A stretch of 43,771 nt of DNA from Pseudorhodoplanes sp. (GTDB lineage Bacteria > Pseudomonadota > Alphaproteobacteria > Rhizobiales > Xanthobacteraceae): NCBI GenBank assembly GCA_022843165.1, contig JALHOD010000026.1, positions 1 through 43,771 on the forward strand. Direction: 5' to 3'. The notes under the pieces are model-generated. The model did no database searches, had not been told where the DNA came from, and saw nothing but the letters and a program-made list of their open reading frames with translations. Positions 1 through 8,822 of the stretch are shown piece after piece (position 1 is the stretch's first letter; each line of letters begins with the position of its first letter). The position numbers were made by a program, and so were the translations under genes.

Positions 1-1
1 C

Positions 2-78
2 GGTCCCGTAGCTCAGCCGGATAGAGCGGCGGTTTCCTAAACCGCAGGTCGGAAGTTCGAGTCTTCCCGGGATCGCCA
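2..78 (+). tRNA. tRNA-Arg (anticodon CCT)
   Basis: A complete cloverleaf can be folded. The acceptor stem pairs GGTCCCG (2-8) with CGGGATC (68-74) with one G-T wobble. The anticodon stem GCGGT/ACCGC holds the loop TTCCTAA, giving anticodon CCT, which reads the arginine codon AGG. The T arm has the usual GTTCGAGTC loop. The discriminator base is G (75) and the CCA end is encoded (76-78). It decodes a rare codon in this GC-rich genome. No integrase or repeated tRNA end is seen downstream, so there is no sign that this copy is an integration site here. Confidence 0.96.
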
Positions 79-225
79 TTTTCCTGCGGCAGGGCCGCAG
101 CCTGCCACTCCAATACCGTTCCCGCGGAACGGGCGGCCTTCACGCTTGCGCGCCCTGTGAAAACCGTATGTCATGCCGGCATGGCGCAGATCGCAGGCTT
201 GCCCCGCGAGGGCCAGGACCCGACC

Positions 226-1983
226 ATGCCGGCCCAGCCTGCAAAGCGCAGGTTCCGCATCATTCTGATCAAGCCATCGCATTACGATTCCGACGGCTAT
301 GTCATCCAGTGGTGGCGCTCGACCATTCCCTCCAACAGTCTTGCCAGTGTCTATGGGCTGCTGGACGAATGCGCGCAGGACAGGGTGCTCGGTCCCGATG
401 TCAATATCGAGATCGAAGCCTTCGACGAATGCAATACCATCATCGATGTGAAGAAGACGATCCGCGAGATCCGCGCCGCGGGGTCCGGCTTCGTCGCGCT
501 GGTCGGCGTGCAGTCCAACCAGTTTCCGCGCGCGCTCGATCTCGCCCGCCAGTTCCGCGCCGCGGACATTCCGGTCGTGATCGGTGGCTTTCATGTCAGC
601 GGCTGCATCTCCATGCTGCCGGATCTGCCGCCCGACCTGAAGGCGGCGCGCGACCTCGGCGTCATTCTCTATGCCGGAGAGAGCGAAGGCCGCATGGCGG
701 GCTTCCTGCGCGAGATGGATTCCGGCACCCCCCAGCCGGTCTATAATTACCTGAAAGACATGCCGGACATGGCGGCCGCCACCTTTCCGATCCTGCCGCG
801 CAAGGTGGTGACCCGGGTCGCCGGTCACTACACCAGTTTTGACGCCGGCCGGGGATGCCCGTTCCAGTGCAGCTTCTGCACCATCATCAACGTGCAGGGC
901 CGCAAGTCGCGCTACCGCACGGCCGATGACGTGGAAGCGATCGTGCGTGCCAACGCCAAGCAGAACATCACCCGCTTCTTCATCACCGACGACAACTACG
1001 CCCGCAACAAGAACTGGGAAGCGATCCTCGACCGGCTGATCGAACTGCGCGAGAAGGAAGGCTTCAGGATCCGCCTGCTGCTGCAGGTCGACACGCTCTG
1101 CCATCGTATTCCCGGCTTCATCGAGAAGGCGGCGCGCGCGGGCTGCACGGCGGTGTTCATCGGTCTTGAGAACATCAACCCGGAATCCCTGATGGGCGCC
1201 AAGAAGCGCCAGAACAAGATCTGGGAATATCAGGAAATGTTCCACGCCTGGCGCAAGGCCAAGGTGATGACGTTTGCCGGCTATATCCTCGGTTTTCCGA
1301 CCGACACGCCGGAATCGATCGCGCGCGATATCGAGATCATCAAGGCGGAATTGCCGGTCGACATCCTCGAGTTCTTCTATCTCACCCCGCTGCCGGGCTC
1401 CGAGGACCACAAAATTCTCTACATGAAGGGCGTCCCGATGGACCCCGACATGAACAAGTACGATCTCGAACATGCCTGCACGGCGCATCCGCTCATGTCG
1501 AAGGAGACCTGGGAAAGCGTCTATCGCGGCGCCTGGGACCGCTATTACACCGACGCGCATGTCGAGACCATCATGCGCCGCGCGGCGGCGACCGGCCTCA
1601 ACAAGACCAAGGTGATCGACGCCATCACGCTGTTCTCGGGGTCGTCGCGGATCGAGGGCGTGCATCCGCTGCAATTCGGTTTCGTGCGCCGCAAGGTCCG
1701 CACCCAGCGCCGCCACGGCCTGCCAGTGGTCAACCCGCTGATCTTCTATCCGTGGCGCGCCTACGATTTCACCCGCACGGCTGTGCGCTGGCTCAGGTTG
1801 GTGCGGCGCTATCGCGGCATCATGAAAAAGGTCTGGTCCGATCCGGCGGTACAGTCCTATACCGATCACGCACTGGAGCCGCCGGCCGGCCACAACGCGC
1901 CGATGTCGGATTTCGTGAAGACCTACGCCGACAAGATCCCGCACACCCACGGCGCGCCGGTGCAGGAAGCGGCAGTCGGCTGA
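226..1983 (+). CDS. B12-binding-domain radical SAM protein, substrate unknown
   Basis: This is a radical SAM enzyme with an N-terminal cobalamin-binding-like Rossmann domain (about residues 8-150, beginning RFRIILIKP) followed by the SAM core. The [4Fe-4S] ligands are Cys211, Cys215 and Cys218 in the motif GCPFQCSFC, just after an FDAGRG turn. Later core strands are visible (FFITDDNYARN, AVFIGLENINPES, AGYILGFPTDTPESI), and a helical C-terminal extension of about 170 residues ends at 585. Relatives include BchE-like cyclases and B12-dependent methylases; the substrate cannot be told. An in-frame GTG at 157 would add 23 residues. I prefer the ATG at 226 because homology starts right after it and AGGA lies 7 bases upstream. 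The gene stands alone, after tRNA-Arg, and converges on the dehydrogenase with a 3-base gap. The cobalamin domain is inferred from fold pattern; the classical DxHxxG motif is not evident. Confidence 0.88.
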   Translation: MPAQPAKRRFRIILIKPSHYDSDGYVIQWWRSTIPSNSLASVYGLLDECAQDRVLGPDVNIEIEAFDECNTIIDVKKTIREIRAAGSGFVALVGVQSNQFPRALDLARQFRAADIPVVIGGFHVSGCISMLPDLPPDLKAARDLGVILYAGESEGRMAGFLREMDSGTPQPVYNYLKDMPDMAAATFPILPRKVVTRVAGHYTSFDAGRGCPFQCSFCTIINVQGRKSRYRTADDVEAIVRANAKQNITRFFITDDNYARNKNWEAILDRLIELREKEGFRIRLLLQVDTLCHRIPGFIEKAARAGCTAVFIGLENINPESLMGAKKRQNKIWEYQEMFHAWRKAKVMTFAGYILGFPTDTPESIARDIEIIKAELPVDILEFFYLTPLPGSEDHKILYMKGVPMDPDMNKYDLEHACTAHPLMSKETWESVYRGAWDRYYTDAHVETIMRRAAATGLNKTKVIDAITLFSGSSRIEGVHPLQFGFVRRKVRTQRRHGLPVVNPLIFYPWRAYDFTRTAVRWLRLVRRYRGIMKKVWSDPAVQSYTDHALEPPAGHNAPMSDFVKTYADKIPHTHGAPVQEAAVG

Positions 1984-1986
1984 GTT

Positions 1987-2769
1987 TTATGTCATCGACC
2001 AGCCGTGGCTGACATTCAGCGACTGCCCGGTCAGCGCGTTGGTCTCGAAGGCGGCAAAGAATAAAGCGACCTGCGCGACATCCTCGAAGGTCGAGAACTC
2101 GCCGTCCACCGTGCCGCCCAGCATCACTTTCCTGATGACCTCGTCTTCCGAAATGCCGAGCGTCTTTGCCTGTTCGGGAATCTGCTTCTCCACCAGCGGC
2201 GTGCGCACGAAGCCGGGGCAGATCACGTTGGCGCGCACGCGATGCCTGGCGCCTTCCTTGGCGATGACTTTCGCCAGTCCCATCAGGCCGTGCTTGGCGG
2301 TGACATAGGGCGCCTTCAGCACCGAGGCCTCCTTGGAATGCACCGAGCCCATCAGGATGACGTTGCCGCCGCGGCCCTGCCTGTACATTTGCCGGAGCGC
2401 GGCGCGGCTGGTGAGGAACGCGCCGTCGAGATGAATGGCGAGCAGCTTCTTCCAGTCGGCGAAATCGAATTCGTCGAGCGGCGCCACGATCTGGATGCCG
2501 GCATTGCTGACCAGGATGTCGATGCCGCCGAAGGCGTCGACCGTTTGGGCCATGCCGGCCTCGACCTGCGCCTCGTCGGTGACGTCCATGGCGATGCCGA
2601 GGGCGTGTCCGGAGCTGCCGCCCAATTCCTGCGCGACAGCATCGGCTGCCTGCTGGTTGATGTCGGCGATGGCGACCTTGGCACCCGCTGCGAGATAGAC
2701 ACGGGCGATTTCCTTGCCGATGCCGCTGGCGGCGCCAGTGACGACTGCGATTTTTCCGTTCAAATTCAT
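1987..2769 (-). CDS. 3-hydroxybutyrate dehydrogenase-type short-chain dehydrogenase
   Basis: A 260-residue classical SDR. It has the NAD-binding motif TGAASGIG (11-18), an aspartate at the end of strand 2 (IADIN, D37 region) favouring NAD over NADP, NNAG-equivalent SNAG (88-91), and catalytic Ser142, Tyr155 and Lys159 (YVTAK). The stretch [14 protein letters not shown] (184-197) is the signature of D-3-hydroxybutyrate dehydrogenases, which interconvert 3-hydroxybutyrate and acetoacetate in poly-hydroxybutyrate breakdown. The active-site Asn usual in SDRs appears as His113 (AIHLDGAF). A longer reading begins at 2865, but the ATG at 2769 has GAGAG upstream and places the Rossmann fold at residue 6, as in the family. 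It is transcribed divergently from the MscS gene. Substrate assignment rests on family resemblance. Confidence 0.86.
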   Translation of the reverse strand: MNLNGKIAVVTGAASGIGKEIARVYLAAGAKVAIADINQQAADAVAQELGGSSGHALGIAMDVTDEAQVEAGMAQTVDAFGGIDILVSNAGIQIVAPLDEFDFADWKKLLAIHLDGAFLTSRAALRQMYRQGRGGNVILMGSVHSKEASVLKAPYVTAKHGLMGLAKVIAKEGARHRVRANVICPGFVRTPLVEKQIPEQAKTLGISEDEVIRKVMLGGTVDGEFSTFEDVAQVALFFAAFETNALTGQSLNVSHGWSMT

Positions 2770-2849
2770 CTGTCGGTCTCTCATACAAATGGCGCGGCGG
2801 GGCCGCTGTCGCGCATCCCCGCCGTCCGGCATGGAAAATCTATGCCATC

Positions 2850-2876
2850 CCGGCGCAGGCTTCACAAATGCGCCGG
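2850..2876. other. Perfect 8-bp inverted repeat between divergent genes
   Basis: CCGGCGCA (2850-2857) and TGCGCCGG (2869-2876) are perfect complements separated by 11 bases. The repeat lies in the 207-base gap between the divergent SDR (start 2769) and MscS (start 2977) genes, in the leader or promoter of both. It could be an operator or an RNA hairpin in the SDR leader. No T-run follows, so it is not a typical terminator. Confidence 0.35.
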
Positions 2877-2932
2877 CGGGAGGCCCGTCTTGCGCCGATT
2901 CATCGCGGAAGCCCGCGATTTTGCCTCTTTTC

Positions 2933-2961
2933 TTGACAACACCTGATCCCGGCGAGAGACC
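2933..2961 (+). promoter_or_regulatory. Possible promoter for the MscS gene (good -35, poor -10)
   Basis: A perfect TTGACA lies at 2933-2938, 38 bases before the MscS start codon. The hexamer 17 bases downstream (956-961, GAGACC) does not resemble TATAAT. Only the -35 element is convincing. Confidence 0.22.
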
Positions 2962-2976
2962 GCTTCAGGGAGATTC

Positions 2977-5418
2977 ATGCCGATTCGATTTTTTCCGCGC
3001 GAAGGAACCATCGCGCCGCTGCTGCTGGCGGCCCTGCTGATATGTGCGCCGGCCGCGATCGCCCAGTCGCCGGCGCCGCAATCCCCGCAGGCCCAGACCG
3101 CCCAGCCGGACACCGCCTCTCAGCTCGAAACCCAGAAGCTTCTGCTCGACCAGTTCGAGGCCACGCTGCAGCGTGAGAGCCTGACCGACGAGGCCCTCGT
3201 TCAGACGCGCGGCAGCCTCGAGCCGCTGCGCGGCGAATTGCGCGAAACCATCGAGACGCTGGACCGCCGGCTGGCCGACGTGGATGCGCGTCTCAAGCAG
3301 ATCGGCGATCCGCCCGCGGCCGGCGCCCAGCCGGAGGACGCCGCGCTCGCCTCCGAACGCACGCGGCTGGCCCAGCGCCGCGGCGTGCTGGACGGCGGCG
3401 TCAAGCAGGCGCGGCTCCTGATGCTGCGCGCCGACGATCTCGCCGAACGCATCACCGAGCGCCGCCGGGCGCTGTTCACCCGCGAATTGTTCGGACGCGC
3501 CTCGAGCGCGCTCGATCCCTCGTTCTGGATGCAGGCGGCGCGCGGAGTGCCGGACGACCTGCGCGCGCTCTCGTTCCTTGGGCGGTCGTGGTGGAATTAC
3601 GCCGCGTCCAATGGCGGTCTCGGCAGCATGGCGGCGGCCGCGCTCACGCTGCTGGCGCTCGGCGCCGTCGGGCTGATGGCCGGGCGCTGGCTGCGCCGCC
3701 ACGATTTCAGGCCGGCACTCAACGGCCGCTTCGGCAAATCCTTCCAGGCGTTGATGACGCTGCTGCGCATCGCGCTGGTCACGCCGGCCGTTGTCGCCAT
3801 CGCGATCCTGGTGCTAGACGGATTCGGGCTGGTGCCGCCGCGCATCATGGAAATGGCGCTCGGCCTGGTGATGGCGGTCGCGATGGCGTCGTTCGGACGC
3901 GGTGTGGCGGTCGGCCTGTTCGCGCCCGAAGAACCCGACCGGCGGCTGCTGGCGATCACCGACGAGACCGCCCGGCTGATCGCGCACACCCTGATCTGGG
4001 CGGCGCGCATTCTCGGCGTCGTGGTGTTCGTCACCGTGATCCAGCGCACCATCGTCGCGCAGGTGTCGCTCACGGTCGCGACCTCCGCCCTGTTCTCGGC
4101 GCTGATCGCGGCCCTGCTGGTCCGGTTCCTGTGCAAGGCCGGCCCGAGCAGCGCGCCCGACGACGATGTCAGTCAGGCGCAATGGCTGCGCGCGGCGGGC
4201 TGGCTGCTGGTGGCGGGCATCGTCATTTCGCTGGCGACCGGTTTCATCGCCTTCGCGGGTTTTCTGGCGGGGCGCTTCCTGGTCGCGCTCGGCGTCATCG
4301 GCGCGCTCTACGTGCTGCTGGTGTTCACCGACGCCCTGTTCACCGAGGTGCTGACCGCGAACACGCAGCGCGGCCGCGCGGTCGCCAGTTTCGTCGGGCT
4401 GAAGCCGCGCTCGGTCGAACTGTTCGGGACCTTGCTGTCGGCGGTGATCCGCCTGCTGCTGATCCTGGTGGTGCTGCTGCCGCTGCTTGGGCCGTGGGGC
4501 ATGTTCGCCGCCGACTTCTTCGGCGTGGTGCGCGAGGCCGCGCTCGGATTCCGCATCGGCGACGTCACCATCTCGGTCACGGCGATCCTGACCGCATTCG
4601 TCATCCTGCTGGTCGGCGTTCTGGCGACGCGCGGCGCGCAGGGCTGGCTCAATACGCGCTTCCTGCCGCGCACCACGCTGGAGCCGGGGCTGCAGAATTC
4701 CGTCTCCACCATCTTCGGCTATGTCGGCGTCATCATCGCGCTGGTGCTGGCGCTGGCGCAGCTCGGACTCGACTTCCAGAAAATCGCGATCGTGGCCGGC
4801 GCATTGTCGATCGGCATCGGCTTCGGCCTGCAGGCAGTGGTGTCGAATTTCATCTCCGGTCTGATCCTGCTGGCGGAACGGCCGATCCGCGTCGGCGACA
4901 TCATCAACGTCAAGGGTGAGGAAGGTCGCGTGCAGCGCATCCATGTGCGCGCGACCGAGATCGAGACCGGCGACAATGCCAGCGTCATCATCCCGAATTC
5001 CGAACTCATCACCGGCGTGGTGAAGAACTGGACCCATGCCAACACCTTCAGTCGCATCGTGGTGAAGGTCGGCGTCGGCTATGACAGTGACGTCGAGAAG
5101 GTGCGCGAGATCCTGCTGGAGATCGCGAAGGCCCATCCCAAGTTGATGCAGTCGCCGGCGCCGGTCGCCTTTCTCACCGGCTTCGGGGACAGCGCGATCA
5201 ATTTCGAGCTGGGCGGCGTTGTGCGCAATATCGGCGACGGCGCGAGCGTGAAGAGCGATCTCTATTTCTCCATTCTGGAGCGCTTCCGCGCCGAAGGTAT
5301 CGCGATCCCCTTTCCGCAGCGCGAGGTCAGCCTGCGCGGCGGTACCGATGCGCCGTCCGGCCCGGCGCCGGACAAGCCCAAGACCGGCAAGTCCCGCGCG
5401 GGAAAAGCCCGGTCCTGA
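2977..5418 (+). CDS. DUF3772 / MscS-family mechanosensitive channel
   Basis: An 813-residue inner-membrane protein. A signal peptide (1-29, ending AIAQ) leads a periplasmic, coiled-coil-like region (about 45-170) matching the DUF3772 N-terminus of large MscS proteins. About ten membrane segments follow (about 210-600). The MscS pore helix and beta domain come next: the Gly/Ala-rich helix IAIVAGALSIGIGFGLQAVV (about 600-620), then LAERPIRVGDIINVKGEEGRVQRI and VIIPNSELITGVVKNW, both family hallmarks. The C-terminal cytoplasmic vestibule ends in a basic Lys/Pro-rich tail. It would open under membrane tension in osmotic downshock; the long family members often have additional, unknown ligands. 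AGGGAG precedes the ATG. The CAP-domain gene begins 68 bases downstream, probably in one transcript. Confidence 0.93.
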   Translation: MPIRFFPREGTIAPLLLAALLICAPAAIAQSPAPQSPQAQTAQPDTASQLETQKLLLDQFEATLQRESLTDEALVQTRGSLEPLRGELRETIETLDRRLADVDARLKQIGDPPAAGAQPEDAALASERTRLAQRRGVLDGGVKQARLLMLRADDLAERITERRRALFTRELFGRASSALDPSFWMQAARGVPDDLRALSFLGRSWWNYAASNGGLGSMAAAALTLLALGAVGLMAGRWLRRHDFRPALNGRFGKSFQALMTLLRIALVTPAVVAIAILVLDGFGLVPPRIMEMALGLVMAVAMASFGRGVAVGLFAPEEPDRRLLAITDETARLIAHTLIWAARILGVVVFVTVIQRTIVAQVSLTVATSALFSALIAALLVRFLCKAGPSSAPDDDVSQAQWLRAAGWLLVAGIVISLATGFIAFAGFLAGRFLVALGVIGALYVLLVFTDALFTEVLTANTQRGRAVASFVGLKPRSVELFGTLLSAVIRLLLILVVLLPLLGPWGMFAADFFGVVREAALGFRIGDVTISVTAILTAFVILLVGVLATRGAQGWLNTRFLPRTTLEPGLQNSVSTIFGYVGVIIALVLALAQLGLDFQKIAIVAGALSIGIGFGLQAVVSNFISGLILLAERPIRVGDIINVKGEEGRVQRIHVRATEIETGDNASVIIPNSELITGVVKNWTHANTFSRIVVKVGVGYDSDVEKVREILLEIAKAHPKLMQSPAPVAFLTGFGDSAINFELGGVVRNIGDGASVKSDLYFSILERFRAEGIAIPFPQREVSLRGGTDAPSGPAPDKPKTGKSRAGKARS

Positions 5419-5486
5419 GTGCCATCTTCACCGTTCGGTCATCTTTTTGCGGCCAAGTTCGGCCCGGGATCGGGAGTTGCGGAAGA

Positions 5487-6017
5487 ATGTCTGTCCTGCC
5501 ATCGGGCGCAGTCCTGCGCGCTGCAACGCTCGCAACGGCGCTGGCCTTGGGCGCCTGCGCCGGCGATCAACTGCCCTCGCAACCGTCCTTCTATCGCAGC
5601 CTGGCGCAGCCCGGCGGCCAGCTCGATGCCGCGGCTGCGGCCTCGATGATTTCCGGCTATCGCCAGAATAACGGGCTCGGCGCGGTCACGCTCGAGCCGG
5701 AACTGATGAAGATGGCCGAAGCCCAGGCGCGCGCCATGGCTGGCCGCGACAAGCTCGACCACAACGTCGCCGGCCCCTTCAAGGAGCGGCTGCGCAAGTC
5801 CGGCTACAACGCCAAGGTCGGCGCGGAGAATATCGGCGCCGGCTATCATACGCTGGCGGAAGCCTTCTCGGGCTGGCGGGATTCGCCGCCGCACAAGGCC
5901 AACATGCTGCTGCGCGGCGCCACCAGAATGGGGATCGCCGCGGTTTACGTTCCCAACACCAAATACAAGGTATTCTGGGCGCTGATCATGGCCGCGCCCG
6001 ACGACGCCAACAGCTGA
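5487..6017 (+). CDS. CAP/SCP-domain lipoprotein
   Basis: A 176-residue exported protein. The N-terminus has a hydrophobic stretch ending in the lipobox LGAC (21-24), so Cys24 is probably lipidated. The rest is a CAP (cysteine-rich secretory/PR-1) domain: YRQNNGLGAVTLEPELMKMAEAQA opens it, the first ligand histidine is in KLDHNV, AENIG is present, and the second conserved histidine is in SPPHKANML. Bacterial CAP domains have no settled activity; binding or hydrolysis of envelope ligands has been proposed. The gene sits between the MscS channel and an acyl-CoA synthetase on the same strand, with spacings of 68 and 44 bases. Confidence 0.9.
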   Translation: MSVLPSGAVLRAATLATALALGACAGDQLPSQPSFYRSLAQPGGQLDAAAAASMISGYRQNNGLGAVTLEPELMKMAEAQARAMAGRDKLDHNVAGPFKERLRKSGYNAKVGAENIGAGYHTLAEAFSGWRDSPPHKANMLLRGATRMGIAAVYVPNTKYKVFWALIMAAPDDANS

Positions 6018-6061
6018 AGCCACTGGACCTCGCCGCCCCCTCTCACTAGCGTGCGGCCCGC

Positions 6062-7678
6062 ATGCTTCCCCGCGCCGACACTTACGACGAACTGGTCCGG
6101 CAGTTCCGCTGGCAGGTGCCGGAGCGTTACAATATCGGCGTGGATGTCTGCGACCGCTGGGCGGCGCAGGATCCCGGCCGCCTCGCCATCCTGCATGTGC
6201 ATGGCGACGGCCGCACCGACCAGATCACCTTCGGCTGGCTGCGGGAGACCTCCAACCGCTTTGCCAATGTTCTGCGCGCGCATGGCGTCGCGCGCGGCGA
6301 TCGCGTCGCGATCCTGCTGCCGCAATCGCCGGAGGTGGCCGCGATTCACGCCGGCACCTACAAGCTGGGGGCGGTCGCCCTGCCGCTGGCGCTGCTGTTC
6401 GGAATCGAGGCGTTGTCCTACCGGTTGCAGAATTCCGGCGCGAAAATTCTGGTGACCAATGCGCAGGGCGTGACCAAGATCGCGGCGTTGCGCGACCAGC
6501 TTCCCGACCTGACGCTGGTGCTGTCGCTCGACGGCGCGCAGACCGGCGTCGAACATTTTGGTGGCTTGCTCCAGCGCGCGTCGTCCGGTTTCACCGCCGT
6601 GGACACCTCCGCCGACGATCCGGCTATGATGATCTACACTTCCGGTACGACCGGTCAGCCGAAAGGCGCGCTGCATGCGCATCGCGTGCTGCTCGGGCAC
6701 CTGCCGGGCATCGAGTTGCCGCACGATTTCTTTCCGCAGCCGGGCGACCGTTTCTGGACCCCGGCGGACTGGGCCTGGGCCGGCGGGCTGCTCGACGCGC
6801 TCCTGCCGTCCCTGCATTTCGGCGTGCCGGTGGTGTCGCATCGTTTCGACAAGTTCGATCCGGAGGAAGCCTACTGGCTGATGGCGCGGGCCGGCGTGCG
6901 CAATGCCTTCATCCCGCCGACGGCGTTGCGGATGCTGCGCTCGGTGAAGAGTCCGCGCGGCCGCTACGATCTCGCCCTGCGCAGCATCGGCTCGGGCGGC
7001 GAAGCTTTGGGCGCGGAAACCTTTGACTGGGGCCGGGAGGCGTTCGGTCTGACGATCAACGAATTCTACGGACAGACCGAATGCAATCTCGTGCTGTCCT
7101 CCTGCGCGATGCTGGGCGTGTCGCGGCCCGGCGCAATCGGAAAGCCGGTGCCGGGACACATTGTTGCGGTGATCGACGACAGCGGCCACCCGGTCGAAAC
7201 CGGCGAACTCGGCCAGATCGCTATCAAGCGGCCCAATCCCGTGATGTTCCTGGAATACTGGAAGCAGCCCGAGGCCACCGTCGCGAAATTCACCGGCGAC
7301 TGGATGACGACCGGCGATCAGGGAATTGTCGACGAGGACGGCTATTTTCATTTCATCGGCCGCGATGACGACGTGATCTCGTCGTCCGGCTACCGCATCG
7401 GGCCGGTCGAGATCGAGGATTGCCTGCTCGGCCATCCCGCGGTCGCGCTGGCCGCGGCGGTCGGCAAGCCGGACCCGATGCGCACGGAAATCGTGAAAGC
7501 CTTTGTCGTGCTGAAGGGCGGCTATGCGCCGTCGGTGTCGCTGGCGACGGAGTTGCAAGGCTTCGTGCGCGAGCGGCTGTCGGCGCACGAATATCCGCGC
7601 GAGATCGAATTCATCGACCAGATGCCGATGACCACGACTGGCAAGATCATCCGCCGTCTGCTGCGGCAGCGCGTCTGA
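6062..7678 (+). CDS. AMP-forming acyl-CoA synthetase (acetyl/medium-chain type)
   Basis: A 538-residue member of the ANL superfamily that activates a carboxylic acid with ATP and CoA through an acyl-adenylate. The P-loop-like motif TSGTTGQPKG lies at 193-202, the aromatic motif NEFYGQTEC near 337-345, the hinge region TTGDQGIVDEDGYFHFIGRDDDVI at about 417-440, and the catalytic lysine is Lys528 in TTTGKIIRR. DWAWAGGLLDALLPSLHFGVPVV resembles the acetyl/medium-chain (ACSM-like) branch, so short or medium acyl substrates are likely, but chain length cannot be read. The 3' end overlaps the convergent acyltransferase gene by 32 bases. Start ATG at 6062 gives the normal family length. Confidence 0.9.
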   Translation: MLPRADTYDELVRQFRWQVPERYNIGVDVCDRWAAQDPGRLAILHVHGDGRTDQITFGWLRETSNRFANVLRAHGVARGDRVAILLPQSPEVAAIHAGTYKLGAVALPLALLFGIEALSYRLQNSGAKILVTNAQGVTKIAALRDQLPDLTLVLSLDGAQTGVEHFGGLLQRASSGFTAVDTSADDPAMMIYTSGTTGQPKGALHAHRVLLGHLPGIELPHDFFPQPGDRFWTPADWAWAGGLLDALLPSLHFGVPVVSHRFDKFDPEEAYWLMARAGVRNAFIPPTALRMLRSVKSPRGRYDLALRSIGSGGEALGAETFDWGREAFGLTINEFYGQTECNLVLSSCAMLGVSRPGAIGKPVPGHIVAVIDDSGHPVETGELGQIAIKRPNPVMFLEYWKQPEATVAKFTGDWMTTGDQGIVDEDGYFHFIGRDDDVISSSGYRIGPVEIEDCLLGHPAVALAAAVGKPDPMRTEIVKAFVVLKGGYAPSVSLATELQGFVRERLSAHEYPREIEFIDQMPMTTTGKIIRRLLRQRV

Positions 7679-8822
7679 CGATGGTGTTGCGGATGGATTT
7701 GGCCGCGCCGATGGCGGTGCGGCGCAGGGTCTCCAGATTGCAGGCGAGGCCGAAGCGGACAGTGTCGCCCGGCCGCAGGGCGATCAACCGGTCGGACAGC
7801 GCGAGCCGTTCCCGCCACAGGTGCTCGATCATCGGATGATCGGGCGTGGCGCAGGAATCGGTTGATGCGATGCCTGGCTCCCGCAGCAGCGCGCCGGTGA
7901 GGTCGCCGGCGAGCTGCACGCCCGGCGAATAACGGGCGAAATCTTCGTCATAACTGGTCTTCCAGAGCCAGGCGGACACGCCGCTGCGCAGCAGCAGTGT
8001 GACCGCGACCGGCTGTCCCGCGACCGACAGGCGGTCGGCGCGCACCTGTCCGCGGCGCGCAAGGCCGGTGACGGCGCTTTGCAGGAATGCCCGGACGGCG
8101 TGATCCTGCGCGGCGGCGGTGCCGGCGCGGCCTTTCCAGCCCTTGTCTTCGAGCGTCAGAAAATCCTGCAGGAATGCTCCAATGGAAAAGGCGTCGGACC
8201 CGGTATCGTGCGTGACCTCGCCGAGATCGGACAGCCGCCGCCGCTTGCGGCCGAGTTCCTTGCGCAGCTTGGCGCTGGTGGCCTGCGTCCTATAGCCGGC
8301 GCGATCATCTCCTGGCTCAAGACAGGCGCGGGCGTGACTGCCATAGGCTGCGCTTGGCAGGCCGCGATCGCGAAGGACATCCTGCAGGGCCGATGCAAAG
8401 GCGCCGCTCTCCGGCACATAGGGCATGATCAGGACACGCGATCCCTGTTCGCCCGACACATGATCGAGCCAGGCATTGAGCGTGTCCGCCGGATGGTCGC
8501 GATCAAGAAGCGGCAATCCCAGCGGCGCATAGGGGTGCGTCCAGCCTGTGATCACGCCGGACATCAGGCCATAGCGGTAAGGGTCCGGGCGGGCCGGGAA
8601 AAATCCGCGCAGCACGCCGTCGCCGCTGCGCACCAGCACCGCGCCGGCATCGGCGCCGAAGATTGCCGCTGCGGGAAGCGCAAAATCGGGTTCGTAGAAA
8701 ATATTCGGCTGCAACGCACGCCTTGCCAGATCGCGCCACTCGTCCGCAACCGCGGCGAGCGATGACAGCGGACGCCAGTAGGCGCGCAGGATGCGGGCGG
8801 AGGGGGCGAGCACGGCGGTCAC
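7647..8822 (-). CDS. CelD/BioF2-like GNAT-fold acyltransferase
   Basis: A 391-residue cytoplasmic protein with the double-GNAT layout of the 'acetyltransferase involved in cellulose biosynthesis' (CelD/BcsL, Acetyltransf_6) group. Seen features are the N-terminal WRDLARRALQPNIFYEPDFALPA block, the basic KLRKELGRKRRRLSDLG segment near the centre, LTLEDKGWKGRAGTAAAQD, and the C-terminal strand pair AVTLLLRSGVSAWLWKTSYDEDFARYSPGVQL. Related proteins transfer acyl groups in exopolysaccharide synthesis. Its start overlaps the end of the flippase gene by 4 bases (ATGA), implying translational coupling, so it probably modifies the glycan that flippase moves. Donor and acceptor are unknown. Confidence 0.82.
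   Translation of the reverse strand: MTAVLAPSARILRAYWRPLSSLAAVADEWRDLARRALQPNIFYEPDFALPAAAIFGADAGAVLVRSGDGVLRGFFPARPDPYRYGLMSGVITGWTHPYAPLGLPLLDRDHPADTLNAWLDHVSGEQGSRVLIMPYVPESGAFASALQDVLRDRGLPSAAYGSHARACLEPGDDRAGYRTQATSAKLRKELGRKRRRLSDLGEVTHDTGSDAFSIGAFLQDFLTLEDKGWKGRAGTAAAQDHAVRAFLQSAVTGLARRGQVRADRLSVAGQPVAVTLLLRSGVSAWLWKTSYDEDFARYSPGVQLAGDLTGALLREPGIASTDSCATPDHPMIEHLWRERLALSDRLIALRPGDTVRFGLACNLETLRRTAIGAAKSIRNTIVRRAAAADGG

Noticed and set aside
2-78. tRNA-Arg as the attachment site of an integrated element
   Set aside because: No integrase gene, no repeat of the tRNA 3' end and no change in gene character were found downstream.
37-1950. Long minus-strand reading frame of about 637 codons opposite the radical SAM gene
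   Set aside because: GC-rich codon bias leaves stops rare on the opposite strand. The translation is Arg/His/Ala-rich with no domain, while the plus strand encodes a clear enzyme.
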